Below, one piece after another: positions 17,923 to 27,246 of a stretch of DNA of 36,120 bases. The notes below the pieces were generated by a model. The model did no database searches, was not told the DNA's origin, and saw only the letters and a program-made list of their open reading frames with translations. The stretch is from Pseudomonadota bacterium (GTDB taxonomy: Bacteria; Pseudomonadota; Gammaproteobacteria; Burkholderiales; Eutrophovitaceae), in contig JAQBTV010000006.1 of the NCBI GenBank assembly GCA_027624715.1, forward strand, positions 1 to 36,120, written 5' to 3'. The stretch's first letter is position 1. The number at the start of each line of letters is the position of its first letter. The position numbers and the translations under genes were made by a program.

Positions 17923-17956
17923 TAGGGGCATCAGCCCCTATATTTTTATTTTTTTT
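17923..17956 (+). terminator. Rho-independent terminator/attenuator between rpsB and tsf
   Basis: TAGGGGC (17923-17929) and GCCCCTA (17934-17940) form a 7 bp, mostly G-C stem with loop ATCA, followed by a T-rich tract (TATTTTTATTTTTTTT, 17941-17956). A smaller hairpin TATCC/GGATA (17903-17917) lies just before it. This is the best intrinsic terminator in the window. Since tsf lies 81 bp downstream with no obvious strong promoter, it probably acts as an attenuator that lowers tsf and distal expression relative to rpsB. Confidence 0.85.
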
Positions 17957-18037
17957 CGGCATTTTTAGTCAATGTGACTCTTAATTAATGAAATCTTGTA
18001 ATTGGATGCATGAAAAACGTATGAAGGAGCTAACACG

Positions 18038-18922
18038 ATGACACAGATTACTGCGAGATTAGTAAAAGAACTTAGAGAAAGGACTGGCCTCGGTATGATG
18101 GAGTGCAAAAAAGCACTCACAGAGACGGATGGTGACTTAGCTAAGGCTGAAGATTTAATGCGCATTAAAAGTGGCTCTAGAGCTAGTAAGGTATCTAGTC
18201 GAATCGCAGCTGAGGGCGCCATTGCTATTTCAATTAGTGCTGACGCTAAGCAAGGAGCGATAGTCGAGGTGAATTGCGAGACTGACTTTGTTGGGAGAGA
18301 TGCGAGTTTCCTTAATTTCATCAATAGTCTTGCCGAGGTCGTGAATGCGACCGGTGAAACCGACATTACTTCAATCTCTCAGCAGAAACTTTCTCAAGGT
18401 GAAACTGTTGAGGAAGTTCGGCAGGCTTTGATTATGAAGCTGGGTGAAAATATTTCGCTGAGAAGAGCGAGAAAGTTTGACGCTAAAGGATCGCTTGCAT
18501 CGTACTTACATGGCAATAGAATTGGTGTCTTAGTGGATGTCGTTAATGGTTCGACAGAGTTGGGTAAGGATTTAGCGATGCACATAGCTGCAGCAAAACC
18601 AGTTGCTCTCTGGTCTAAAGATGTGGCTGCTAGTTTGTTGGATCGAGAGCGAGAGATTGCGAAAGCAAGAGCGATGGAGTCTGGGAAACCCGAGAATATT
18701 ATCGATAGAATCGTTGAAGGAAGCGTTCAAAAGTACTTATCAGAGGTCACCCTCTATGGGCAAATATTTGTGAAGGATGATAAGAAGTCAGTCGAAAAAT
18801 TGCTGAATGAGACGCAATCTAGCGTTGATTCATTTGCTTTGTTTGTAGTGGGTGAGGGTATTGAGAAGAAGGTTGATGACTTTGCAGCCGAGGTGGCTGC
18901 GCAGATGGCAAATCAATCATAA
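18038..18922 (+). CDS. tsf: Elongation factor Ts
   Basis: Nucleotide-exchange factor for EF-Tu. Seen: the N-terminal UBA-like domain with [23 protein letters not shown], the EF-Tu-contacting [11 protein letters not shown] at about residues 81-91, and core subdomains with AAAKPVAL and [13 protein letters not shown] near the end. Length 294 is normal for proteobacteria. AAGGAG about 9 bp upstream supports the ATG. It is preceded by a strong terminator/attenuator after rpsB and followed after 8 bp by pyrH, the standard rpsB-tsf-pyrH-frr order. Confidence 0.97.
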   Translation: MTQITARLVKELRERTGLGMMECKKALTETDGDLAKAEDLMRIKSGSRASKVSSRIAAEGAIAISISADAKQGAIVEVNCETDFVGRDASFLNFINSLAEVVNATGETDITSISQQKLSQGETVEEVRQALIMKLGENISLRRARKFDAKGSLASYLHGNRIGVLVDVVNGSTELGKDLAMHIAAAKPVALWSKDVAASLLDREREIAKARAMESGKPENIIDRIVEGSVQKYLSEVTLYGQIFVKDDKKSVEKLLNETQSSVDSFALFVVGEGIEKKVDDFAAEVAAQMANQS

Positions 18923-18930
18923 CGAGGCCG

Positions 18931-19656
18931 ATGAAACCCTCTATGGATCTTAAGTTCAAGCGAATTCTTGTTAAGCTCTCTGGAGAGGCCCTTATGGGCG
19001 AGGATTCCTACGGAGTCAATCGCATCACAATAGACCGCATCGTTTCTGAATTGGTCGATGTATCCAAGCTTGGTGTCCAAATGGCTATTGTGATTGGTGG
19101 CGGAAATATTTTTCGTGGGGTCGCGCCAGCAGCATCAGGTATGGATCGTGCGACTGCAGATTATATGGGCATGCTGGCAACAGTGATGAACGCGCTTGCC
19201 TTGCAGGATGCATTCAGAAGGTTGAATACGAAAAGTCGCGTCGTCTCAGCGCTAAACATAGAGCAAGTTGCGGAGCCTTATGTAAGAGGAAAATCGATAC
19301 GCTATCTGGAGCAAGGGCAAATTGTGATATTTGCTGCGGGTACTGGGAATCCATATTTTACGACGGATACGGCAGCGGCACTTAGGGGTATGGAAATGAA
19401 TGTGGATATTGTGTTTAAAGCTACAAAAGTAGATGGCGTGTATTCAGATGACCCCCTGAAGAATGCCAATGCTACTAGGTATGAAGATATTCATTTCGAC
19501 GAAGCAATTGAGAAGAAATTGAAAGTGATGGATGCTACGGCCCTCACTCTGTGTCGCGATCAAAAGTTACCTCTATGTGTTTTTAGTATTTTGAAGTCAG
19601 GGGCTTTAAAGAATGCTGTGATGGGTGGCAAAGAGGGTACGCTCGTCCACAATTGA
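18931..19656 (+). CDS. pyrH: UMP kinase
   Basis: Bacterial-type UMP kinase of the amino-acid-kinase fold; phosphorylates UMP to UDP, the entry to UTP and CTP synthesis (pyrG is at the end of the window). Seen: [25 protein letters not shown], the UMP-site [16 protein letters not shown], and [13 protein letters not shown]. Length is 241. Two starts are possible: ATG 18931 (MKPS...) and ATG 18943 ([12 protein letters not shown]). A GAGG at 18924-18927 lies 3 bp before the first and 15 bp before the second, so neither spacing is ideal. I keep 18931. Confidence 0.96.
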   Translation: MKPSMDLKFKRILVKLSGEALMGEDSYGVNRITIDRIVSELVDVSKLGVQMAIVIGGGNIFRGVAPAASGMDRATADYMGMLATVMNALALQDAFRRLNTKSRVVSALNIEQVAEPYVRGKSIRYLEQGQIVIFAAGTGNPYFTTDTAAALRGMEMNVDIVFKATKVDGVYSDDPLKNANATRYEDIHFDEAIEKKLKVMDATALTLCRDQKLPLCVFSILKSGALKNAVMGGKEGTLVHN

Positions 19657-19674
19657 TGAATTAAGGGGAACGTA

Positions 19675-20238
19675 ATGTCAGATGTTGCGATTGTTTTGAC
19701 TGAGGCGATGGGGAGAATGGAAAAATCTTTAGACGTGTTGAAATTAGATCTGCAGAAGATCCGGACGGGGCGTGCGCACCCTTCAATTTTGGAACATATC
19801 CAAGTTGATTATTACGGATCAATGACACCGCTGACACAGGTTGCGAATGTGACTGCAATCGATTCTAGAACATTATCAGTAGTTCCCTGGGAAAAGACAA
19901 TGACAGCTGCTGTGGAAAAGGTTATTCGAGAATCTGATCTCGGTCTAAATCCCGCGTCACTCGGAGAACAAATTCGTGTTCCGATGCCTGCTTTGACTGA
20001 AGAGAGAAGGAAAGATTTAGTCAAGGTGGTTCGAAAAGAAGCGGAGGCAGCAAAGGTGGCTATTCGTAACATCAGGCGCGATTCTAATGAACAACTTAAA
20101 AATTTATTGAAAGTTAAATCAATCTCGGAGGACGACGAACGTCGATCTCAAGATGAGGTTCAGAAAATTACAAATAAGCACATCGCTGAAGTTGACTTAG
20201 CGCTCGGGAATAAGGAAAAAGATTTGCTTGATGTATAG
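19675..20238 (+). CDS. frr: Ribosome recycling factor
   Basis: Splits post-termination ribosomes together with EF-G. Seen: the three-helix-bundle domain ends ([31 protein letters not shown] and the C-terminal helix [19 protein letters not shown] with [13 protein letters not shown]), and the middle domain [16 protein letters not shown]...PWEKTM. Length 187 is typical. The ATG has GGGGA 5-6 bp upstream. It sits 18 bp after pyrH, and uppS starts 5 bp after its stop. Confidence 0.97.
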   Translation: MSDVAIVLTEAMGRMEKSLDVLKLDLQKIRTGRAHPSILEHIQVDYYGSMTPLTQVANVTAIDSRTLSVVPWEKTMTAAVEKVIRESDLGLNPASLGEQIRVPMPALTEERRKDLVKVVRKEAEAAKVAIRNIRRDSNEQLKNLLKVKSISEDDERRSQDEVQKITNKHIAEVDLALGNKEKDLLDV

Positions 20239-20243
20239 CTGCA

Positions 20244-21005
20244 GTGAAAAACTCAACAACTCAACAGATACCTGATAGCGCGCTCACACCTAATCATGTG
20301 GCTATCATTATGGATGGCAATGGCAGGTGGGCAAAAAATAGATTTTTACCTCGCGCAATGGGTCATCGAAGTGGTCTAAAATCGGTTCGGTCATCGGTAG
20401 AGTTTTGTCACCAAAATAATATTCCATTTCTAACCTTGTTTGCTTTTTCTAGTGAGAACTGGAGGCGCCCGGCAAATGAGGTTTCGTTTTTGATCTCTCT
20501 TTTTCAAAATACTTTGGAAGAAGAAGTGGCTGAGCTTCACGAAAATAATGTTCGCTTTAAGGTGATCGGTGATCGAAGCAAGTTTTCACTGCAGTTACAA
20601 GATATGTTCTCAGCGTCTGAAAAATTAACGGAGGCGAATTCTGGCCTGACGCTCACGATAGCAGCTAATTATGGTGGGCGTTGGGATATTTTAACCGCGA
20701 TTAGGAAGGCTATTGAAGAGGGTGTTGATGGAGGTATTTCAGAAGAAGTGTTATCGCGGTATATGCAGTTAAACTTTGCTCCTGAGCCTGATCTGCTCAT
20801 TCGCACAGGGGGCGAAGTACGTATCAGTAATTTTTTGATTTGGGACTTGGCCTATACCGAACTCTATTTTACTGACGTGCTCTGGCCGGATTTCGATACA
20901 GAGGAGTTTAAGAAGGCGATCCGTTATTATTCTGGACGGGAACGTCGATTTGGCAGAGCTGGATTTGAGACTGGAGTCTCATCTAAAACTGAGGGAGATT
21001 TATGA
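20244..21005 (+). CDS. uppS: Undecaprenyl diphosphate synthase (cis-prenyltransferase)
   Basis: Condenses IPP units onto FPP to make C55-PP, the lipid carrier for peptidoglycan and O-antigen. Seen: AIIMDGNGRWAK with catalytic Asp24, GHRSG, FAFSSENWRRP, ANYGGRWD, and the C-terminal RTGGEVRISNFLIWDLAYTE with LYFTDVLWPDF. Length is 253. The start is GTG 20244, 5 bp after the frr stop; MKNSTTQQIPDSALTPNH leaves a slightly long but reasonable N-terminus. The stop overlaps cdsA by ATGA. Its substrates come from the MEP pathway, of which ispG and dxr lie in this window. Confidence 0.96.
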   Translation: MKNSTTQQIPDSALTPNHVAIIMDGNGRWAKNRFLPRAMGHRSGLKSVRSSVEFCHQNNIPFLTLFAFSSENWRRPANEVSFLISLFQNTLEEEVAELHENNVRFKVIGDRSKFSLQLQDMFSASEKLTEANSGLTLTIAANYGGRWDILTAIRKAIEEGVDGGISEEVLSRYMQLNFAPEPDLLIRTGGEVRISNFLIWDLAYTELYFTDVLWPDFDTEEFKKAIRYYSGRERRFGRAGFETGVSSKTEGDL

Positions 21006-21829
21006 CGAGATACTCGGGTTTTGTCTCAAGAGTAGTCACATCAGTCATTCTGATCAGCGTTCTAGTGCTGATGATCTTCAGTTTTCACCAGTGGCTGTGG
21101 GGGTTAATATTGTTAATTCCCCTTGCCCTTACCGCTTTTGAATACTCGAGACTCTTTAATTGGAATCGACATTACAGCATAGGTTTTATCCTACTATGCA
21201 TTTCCGTCTGCACAATCCCTTTTCTTTTTATTACTAATTTTGTAGTTGTATTGAATTCAGTTGCAACACTTATCTGTTGGGGCGCAGTTCTTTTTTGGAT
21301 GTTCCTTGTTCCAGTTTTAATCAGATATCGGCTTATGTCGAGGCTTTACGTCCTCAATGCCTTAATGGGTGTCCTTGTCATTGTTCCAGTTTGGTATGTC
21401 CTTGTTGGCTTGCATCCGTGGCCTTATGGGTTAATCTTCCTGTTGTCTGGTATCTGGCTCGTTGATATTGGTGGTTATGTTTTTGGGAAAAGTTTAGGAA
21501 AGACTAAACTGCTACCATCGATTAGCCCTGGGAAAACCATTGAGGGTGTGCTAGGTGGGCTGTTTCTGCTTACCGTATATGCTTTGGCTTTACGTTTCTT
21601 CTATGCAGACTTTTTTTTAAAATTAAACTGGGGTCTCTTGCTTGTGCTCGTCCTATCGTTCGCAGCGATCTGTGTTGGCGGTGATCTTTTTGAGTCTTAC
21701 TTGAAGCGAGTCACAGACGTCAAAGATAGCGGGGGAATCTTACCTGGACATGGCGGCATACTTGATCGAATCGATAGTATGACCGCTCTCTTGCCTTTTG
21801 CTTTTTTAGTCGGACAATTATTTTATTGA
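21002..21829 (+). CDS. cdsA: Phosphatidate cytidylyltransferase (CDP-diglyceride synthase)
   Basis: Integral membrane enzyme making CDP-diacylglycerol from phosphatidate and CTP, the branch point of phospholipid synthesis. Seen: multiple hydrophobic segments across the first 170 residues, SPGKTIEGVLGG, GDLFESYLKR, and the CDS signature DVKDSGGILPGHGGILDRID near the C-terminus with metal-binding Asp residues. Length 275 is normal. The start overlaps uppS (ATGA), and the stop shares its last base with the dxr ATG (TGATG), so translation is coupled on both sides. Confidence 0.95.
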   Translation: MTRYSGFVSRVVTSVILISVLVLMIFSFHQWLWGLILLIPLALTAFEYSRLFNWNRHYSIGFILLCISVCTIPFLFITNFVVVLNSVATLICWGAVLFWMFLVPVLIRYRLMSRLYVLNALMGVLVIVPVWYVLVGLHPWPYGLIFLLSGIWLVDIGGYVFGKSLGKTKLLPSISPGKTIEGVLGGLFLLTVYALALRFFYADFFLKLNWGLLLVLVLSFAAICVGGDLFESYLKRVTDVKDSGGILPGHGGILDRIDSMTALLPFAFLVGQLFY

Positions 21830-23049
21830 TGAGTATGAATTTAGATAAAAAGTTTGTCTGCTTACTCGGATCCACAGGTAGTATTGGTCTAAGTACGCTC
21901 TCTGTTATTACGCAACAGTCCGATCGGTTTCAGGTGTTTGCATTGACTGCGCATTCAAACATAGATCTTTTGATTGAGCAGTGTCGTGTATTTCGCCCTA
22001 AGTATCTCGTTATTACAAATCCGGATTTGTATCAAGCCTTATCTGTTAGAGTGAAAGCAGATTGTCTTGATGCAGTGGTCATGAGTGGCCCTGATAGTCT
22101 CAGTGAGATTGTTTCTCATAATGATGTTGACATTGTTGTCGCGGGTATTGTGGGAGCTGCGGGACTTGGGTCTATTTATCAGGCGCTTTGTCGAGGCAAA
22201 ACCGTATTGGTCGCGAATAAAGAACCTTTGGTCATGGCAGGGGATTTTTTAGTTGACGTTGCAAAGCAAAACCATGCGGCTATTCTTCCGATTGACAGTG
22301 AACATAATGCAATATTTCAGTGTCTATCGCAGTGCGCGCCACCATATCTCTCCGACCAGGGTATATCAAAAATTCTATTAACGGCCTCTGGAGGCCCATT
22401 TTTAAACACCCCTATCAATGAGCTCAAGAATGTTTCCGTGTCTCAGGCGATTAAGCATCCAAAGTGGCAGATGGGTAGAAAAATTTCGATTGATTCGGCC
22501 ACCATGATGAACAAAGGACTCGAAGTTATTGAGGCGCACTATTTGTTTGCCGCCCCACTTGACACAATCGAGGTGGTTGTTCATCCGCAGAGTATTGTTC
22601 ATTCAATGGTACAGTATATCGATGGATCAACGCTAGCTCAGTTGGCCTATCCCGATATGCGGGTTCCAATTAGTCATGCCTTAAATTTTCCTCATCGAGC
22701 CCCCCTTAATGCTAAACCACTGAGATTGGAAGATATATCCACACTTCAATTTCACGCTCCAGATTTTGAGCGGTTTCCTTGTTTATCGTTAGCTTATGAA
22801 AGTTTGGGTAAGGGACGCGCGGCGGTTGTTGGTCTCAACGCAATTAATGAGGTTGTTGTGGAGGCATTTCTGGAAAATAAAATTCGATTTTCTGATATTT
22901 CTATCCTCATCGGGTCGATGATGAGTGATTTTAGTGCGTCAAACCCTAACTCTATTGAAGAAGTCTTTAGCGTTAATGCTGCTGCCAGGGAATTTGCTTT
23001 AGATGGCGTTAGCAAATTTAAGTGCGTAGATACTGAGATAGTCAGGTAA
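21829..23049 (+). CDS. dxr: 1-deoxy-D-xylulose 5-phosphate reductoisomerase
   Basis: First committed enzyme of the MEP pathway (DXP to MEP, NADPH-dependent). Seen: the NADPH-binding LGSTGSIGLSTL at about residues 13-24, ANKEPLVMAG, the metal ligands in PIDSEHNAIFQCL, LTASGGPF, the flexible-loop HPKWQMGRKIS, and DSATMMNKGLEVIEAH. One small oddity is Pro in NKEPLV, where most enzymes have Ser or Ala. I use ATG 21829, which overlaps the cdsA stop as TGATG. A TTG one codon earlier and an ATG at 21835 (MNLDKKF) are alternatives. The window therefore holds both dxr and ispG. Confidence 0.96.
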   Translation: MSMNLDKKFVCLLGSTGSIGLSTLSVITQQSDRFQVFALTAHSNIDLLIEQCRVFRPKYLVITNPDLYQALSVRVKADCLDAVVMSGPDSLSEIVSHNDVDIVVAGIVGAAGLGSIYQALCRGKTVLVANKEPLVMAGDFLVDVAKQNHAAILPIDSEHNAIFQCLSQCAPPYLSDQGISKILLTASGGPFLNTPINELKNVSVSQAIKHPKWQMGRKISIDSATMMNKGLEVIEAHYLFAAPLDTIEVVVHPQSIVHSMVQYIDGSTLAQLAYPDMRVPISHALNFPHRAPLNAKPLRLEDISTLQFHAPDFERFPCLSLAYESLGKGRAAVVGLNAINEVVVEAFLENKIRFSDISILIGSMMSDFSASNPNSIEEVFSVNAAAREFALDGVSKFKCVDTEIVR

Positions 23050-23052
23050 CCA

Positions 23053-24390
23053 ATGAGTGCTGCTTTTACTCTGTTTTCGTTCTTAATTGCGATTACCGTA
23101 TTAGTGGGTTTTCACGAGCTTGGCCATTTCTCTGTCGCTAGATTATTTAGAGTTACAGTGCTTACGTTTTCTATTGGGTTTGGCCGATCTATATTGGCGA
23201 CACGTGGTGGTGTGAATCGAACTAAATTTTCAATTGGAATGATTCCGCTCGGTGGGTACGTAAAAATGCTGGATCATGTCGATGACGTAGTGCCAGAAAA
23301 TCGTCATGGCGTTTTTAGTTCAAAGCCAGCCTGGCAAAAAAGTCTGATCGTTTTGGCCGGCCCATTGGCCAACTTCGTGCTCACCTTTGTTTTATTCGCC
23401 ATTGTGTTCAGTTTCAGCAGCACAGCACTAAAACCTGTTTTAGGTGAGCCGCGTGTTCAGTCCGAGCTCTTTGCTTCTGGGTTGAGAGGCGGTGAGACCG
23501 TATTGCAAATCAATGGTCGAAGCGTGGGTAGTTGGTCTGATTTACGTTGGGAGATGACTCGTTTTAATAGCGGTCGTTTTAGTCTGACCGTGCTTCGAGA
23601 TGGGTCAAATACTCCACAAACGATTAATCTTGATTTTTTGGAACAAGGCTTGCCACTCAATTGGGATGTCATCGGCATTTCGATGCCGAGGATTGATTTG
23701 GCACCCATAGTAGGGAGGATTGAACGTACGGGTACTGCATTCGAATCCGACTTGGTTGTTGGCGATCGAATTATGAGAGCCGATAAGACACCGATAAGAA
23801 TATGGGATGATTTTGTCCAATTAATTAAATCGAAGCCGGGGCAGACTATTAGTGTTGATGTGGAGCGAGATGGCCAGGTAGTTAATATCTCTCTTTTAGT
23901 AGGCTTAAACGAGAATTCTGAGGGTCGAATTGGAGTAGCTCCTGATCCGGATGGTATTATGCAAGAAGCTTTAATTAATCGAGATGGCATAACCATTCTT
24001 GGTTCGATCATGAAGTCCTTGCAGAGGACATCAGATTTAATTGGATTCACGTCACGAATGATTTTAGGGCTCATTATTGGTGATGTTGGATTAAACAATT
24101 TGGCTGGACCACTTGTGATTGCTGATCAAGCAGGTGAAACGGCTGAACTGGGCTTGGCAGCTTTTTTATCTTTCCTTGCTGTACTTAGTGTCAGTTTAGG
24201 TTTGATTAATTTGTTCCCGTTACCCCCGTTAGATGGCGGGCACTTGGTTTTTCATCTATACGAGTTATTTTTAGGTAAAAAATTGCCAGAAACAGTTATA
24301 GTTAAGGCTCAGCATATCGGAGTGGTATTTTTAACTGGCCTAATGGTTTTCGTCATTGCTAATGATGTTTTACGGAACTTCGGGGATTAG
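23053..24390 (+). CDS. rseP: Site-2 intramembrane zinc metalloprotease RseP
   Basis: Intramembrane protease that, in E. coli, cleaves anti-sigma factor RseA to release sigma-E and clears signal-peptide remnants. Seen: the zinc motif FHELGHF in the first transmembrane helix (His21, Glu22, His25), GGYVKML, two PDZ domains (about residues 125-195 and 205-285) with GGETVLQINGRSV and VGDRIMRADKTPI, and the C-terminal LFPLPPLDGGHL with third ligand Asp394. Length 445 is standard. It starts 3 bp after dxr and is followed 15 bp later by bamA. The position between cdsA/dxr and bamA is the conserved proteobacterial arrangement. Confidence 0.96.
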   Translation: MSAAFTLFSFLIAITVLVGFHELGHFSVARLFRVTVLTFSIGFGRSILATRGGVNRTKFSIGMIPLGGYVKMLDHVDDVVPENRHGVFSSKPAWQKSLIVLAGPLANFVLTFVLFAIVFSFSSTALKPVLGEPRVQSELFASGLRGGETVLQINGRSVGSWSDLRWEMTRFNSGRFSLTVLRDGSNTPQTINLDFLEQGLPLNWDVIGISMPRIDLAPIVGRIERTGTAFESDLVVGDRIMRADKTPIRIWDDFVQLIKSKPGQTISVDVERDGQVVNISLLVGLNENSEGRIGVAPDPDGIMQEALINRDGITILGSIMKSLQRTSDLIGFTSRMILGLIIGDVGLNNLAGPLVIADQAGETAELGLAAFLSFLAVLSVSLGLINLFPLPPLDGGHLVFHLYELFLGKKLPETVIVKAQHIGVVFLTGLMVFVIANDVLRNFGD

Positions 24391-24405
24391 AGAAGGTGGT
24401 TGCGC

Positions 24406-26685
24406 ATGAATAACCTATATAAAGTTGTCGTGCTGATATTTTTCATGAGCCTAAGCTTTGCCTCAAGTGCCTTCGATACGTTTGTTATTGAAGATATCAG
24501 GGTCGAGGGAATTCAAAGGACTGATGCTGGCTTAATATTTTCTAATCTTTCCGTTCAAGTTGGAGATAATATGGAGCCAGAAATAGCGGGTCAAATTATT
24601 CGTTCGTTGTTTAAGTTGGGATTTTTTGATGATGTTCAGGTTTTTACTGAAGGAAATGTGCTTGTTGTGAAACTTGTCGAACGGCCGGCTGTTTATAAAA
24701 TATCCGTTTCGGGATCGAAACTCCTCACCGAAGAAAAAATCATTGAGGCGTTAAGCCAAATGGGTTTACGTGAGTCTGTCATACTCGACGGCGCAATACT
24801 CGATCTCGTCGAACAGGAATTAAAGAATCTCTATATGTCAAAGGGCAAGTATGGTGTCGAAATTATAACGACGACAACGCCTCTTGAGAGGAATCGAGTC
24901 GCGGTTAATTTTGATGTGTTTGAAGGTCCCAAAGCGCTCATTGAAAAAATAAATTTTGTTGGGAATGCATTTTATACAGATGACGAGCTCGGTAAGAAAA
25001 TGAGCCTTAAATCTCCTGCTAGGATTAATGTGTTTAAGGGGGCTTTTGAATATTCTAAGCAAAAACTCGAAGGGGATCAGGAGGCAATACGGTCGCTTTA
25101 TCTTGATAATGGCTACGCAGACTTTCAAATCGAGTCCACCCAAGTTCAGTTATCTTCAGATCGAGAGCGCGTATTTATAACGATGTCTTTTTCGGAAGGT
25201 GAAAAATTTATTTTTGATTCCATATCTATGGCGGGTGATTCGGTTGTTAGTATTGAAGATTTGCTTCAATTGGTCGATATAATCCCAGGGGAAGTATTCT
25301 CGCGGAAAAGGCTGACTGATCTATCCCAAAAAATAATAAATCGTTTGGGTGAGTATGGTTACGCAAACGCAAGTGTAAATGCTGTGCCAGAAAAGGACGT
25401 TGAGGGAGCCAAAATCGGATTTACCCTCTACGTCAATGCTGGGCAACGGGTATATGTGCGTCGGATAGACATTAATGGAAATATTGAGACAAGGGACGAG
25501 GTCATCCGCCGTGAATTAAGACAGATGGAAGGGGCTTGGTATTCGATAAAAGATATCAACCGTTCAAAACAGCGATTGAATCTTTTAGGTTTTTTCTCTG
25601 AGGTAATTATAAATACAAATTCCGTGCCGGGAGCTACAGATCAGGTTGATCTTGAAGTGAAGGTTGTCGAGCGTTTGACGGGTAACTTGACATTAGGTGT
25701 GGGTTTTTCGAGCACTGAGCAGTTATTGCTGCAATTTGCATTGTCTCAAAATAATTTTTTTGGGACCGGTAACTCACTGGGTCTTACCGTTTCTTCAGGC
25801 AAGATTAATGAGACTTATGAGATTGACTATACGAATCCCTATGCTACAGACGACGGGGTTAGTCGCACTTATAAGGCAGGGAAAAGAACTACCGACGTTA
25901 GCAGCTTAGTGGTGTCTGCTTTTTCTACATCAACACTCAATGGATCCGTTACCGTTGGGGTGCCGCTCACAGAATACGACAAAATTTATTATGGCATTGG
26001 GGCAGAGCAAACTCAAATTACTTTAGGAGCAAATCCGACAGCCACATATCAAGAGTTTGTCAATCTTAATGGCACCGAGAATACGGTCATTCCCTTTACG
26101 ATAGGTTGGAGTCGTGACAAGAGAGACAGCGCAATCTATCCAACAGACGGTCTGATGCAGCGATTTGGGTCGGAGTTAGCCAGTCCTGCGGGAGATCTGT
26201 ATTATTATTCACTTATGTACAATGCTGAGTGGTATCGGCCACTAACGAATGACATGACTCTGAGATTAGGCGGTTCGGTAGCGTATGCTGAAGACTACGA
26301 TTCAAAACAACTTCCTTTTTATAAAAACCTTTATGCGGGAGGTCCGAGTTCAGTCAGAGGGTATCAGTCTAGTTCCATGGGACCTCTTAATTCTCTTGGT
26401 CAGGCATTAGGTGGGAAGCGCCGAATTCTATCGCAGGTAGAGGTAATATTCCCATTTCCAGGGGTCAATATGGATAAATCTCAGAGATTTACTTTTTTTG
26501 TAGATGCTGGTTCGGTTACTAATCATTTTGAAGATGGGTTGGATGAGATGAGGTATTCTGCCGGTCTAGGATTTAATTGGTATTCTCCTGTTGGTCCGAT
26601 GAGGTTCAGTATTGCGAAAGCACTGAATGCCGAGGTTACTGATAAAAAAGATGTATTTCAATTCACTCTGGGTACAGGTTTTTGA
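24406..26685 (+). CDS. bamA: Outer-membrane protein assembly factor BamA (Omp85)
   Basis: Central beta-barrel of the BAM complex that inserts outer-membrane proteins. Seen: a signal peptide ending ASSA (cleavage after about residue 22), FVIEDIRVEGIQRTDAG at the start of POTRA 1, five POTRA repeats to about residue 420, and a C-terminal 16-strand barrel. The barrel contains the loop-6 motif VRGY at residues 650-653 and ends in Phe, the usual BAM recognition residue. Length is 759. The ATG at 24406 is chosen because AAGGTGG lies about 6 bp upstream; a TTG at 24400 is in frame but poorly placed. Its partner BamB is encoded at 4850. Confidence 0.97.
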   Translation: MNNLYKVVVLIFFMSLSFASSAFDTFVIEDIRVEGIQRTDAGLIFSNLSVQVGDNMEPEIAGQIIRSLFKLGFFDDVQVFTEGNVLVVKLVERPAVYKISVSGSKLLTEEKIIEALSQMGLRESVILDGAILDLVEQELKNLYMSKGKYGVEIITTTTPLERNRVAVNFDVFEGPKALIEKINFVGNAFYTDDELGKKMSLKSPARINVFKGAFEYSKQKLEGDQEAIRSLYLDNGYADFQIESTQVQLSSDRERVFITMSFSEGEKFIFDSISMAGDSVVSIEDLLQLVDIIPGEVFSRKRLTDLSQKIINRLGEYGYANASVNAVPEKDVEGAKIGFTLYVNAGQRVYVRRIDINGNIETRDEVIRRELRQMEGAWYSIKDINRSKQRLNLLGFFSEVIINTNSVPGATDQVDLEVKVVERLTGNLTLGVGFSSTEQLLLQFALSQNNFFGTGNSLGLTVSSGKINETYEIDYTNPYATDDGVSRTYKAGKRTTDVSSLVVSAFSTSTLNGSVTVGVPLTEYDKIYYGIGAEQTQITLGANPTATYQEFVNLNGTENTVIPFTIGWSRDKRDSAIYPTDGLMQRFGSELASPAGDLYYYSLMYNAEWYRPLTNDMTLRLGGSVAYAEDYDSKQLPFYKNLYAGGPSSVRGYQSSSMGPLNSLGQALGGKRRILSQVEVIFPFPGVNMDKSQRFTFFVDAGSVTNHFEDGLDEMRYSAGLGFNWYSPVGPMRFSIAKALNAEVTDKKDVFQFTLGTGF

Positions 26686-26709
26686 TTTGACAGACTTGAG
26701 GAGTTTTGT

Positions 26710-27219
26710 GTGAGAAAAGTATCAGTGTACTTTAAAGGTTTGATTCTGATGGTTTCGGTTGGTTTAGCTGCCAATGTTGCTGCACAAGATATAAAGATTG
26801 GTTTTGTTAATACGGAACGCGTTTTTAAGGAGGCGGCACCAGCGCTGCGTTCCAATAAGAAGCTTCAGGAAGAATTCGCTTCTCGTGATAAAGAAATAAA
26901 AGTGGTTGGTGCCCAAGCGAACGAGTTAAAGGTTAAGCTCGAGAAAGACGGATTAATCATGGCTGAATCTGAAAAAAGAAAACTTGAGTCTGAGCTTTCT
27001 CGACTGTCACGAGAGATACAAAGGCTGCAACGAGAATATAGGGAAGAGCTCAATCTTAGGAAACAAGAAGAGCTGAGAGTTATTTTGCGTATCGCGAATG
27101 AAGAAATCGATAAGATCGCAAAACAAGAAAAATACGATTTGATATTGCAGGAGGCAGTGTATCGAAGTAGCCGCGTGGATATTACAGATAAAGTGATAGA
27201 GGCTCTTGCGGACGACTAA
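26710..27219 (+). CDS. skp: Periplasmic chaperone OmpH/Skp
   Basis: Trimeric periplasmic holdase that escorts outer-membrane proteins to the BAM complex. Seen: a signal peptide (LILMVSVGLAANVAA, cleavage after about residue 25), the N-terminal DIKIGFVNTERVFKEAPA-like strand region, a long charged coiled coil from about 45 to 135 forming the tentacle arms (AESEKRKLESELSRLSREIQ), and the C-terminal YDLILQEAVYRSSRVDIT. Length is 169. The GTG start at 26710 has GAGGAG 7 bp upstream. The location between bamA and lpxD is conserved. Confidence 0.93.
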   Translation: MRKVSVYFKGLILMVSVGLAANVAAQDIKIGFVNTERVFKEAAPALRSNKKLQEEFASRDKEIKVVGAQANELKVKLEKDGLIMAESEKRKLESELSRLSREIQRLQREYREELNLRKQEELRVILRIANEEIDKIAKQEKYDLILQEAVYRSSRVDITDKVIEALADD

Positions 27220-27246
27220 CGCATACAAAATTAGAAAGATCAAAGA

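Noticed and set aside
23457-24098. A 213-codon open frame on the minus strand inside rseP, and a similar 175-codon one at 2490-3017 across ispG/hisS
   Set aside because: Both are antisense to genes with complete, conserved motifs, show no recognisable domain, and have no ribosome-binding site or promoter. They look like shadows of codon bias on the other strand.
24374-24380. GGAACTT, a perfect match to the sigma-E -35, just before bamA
   Set aside because: No sigma-E -10 (TCTGA-like) at 16-19 bp, and the start would fall on the bamA initiation codon. It lies in rseP coding sequence and is probably chance, although bamA/skp are sigma-E targets in E. coli.
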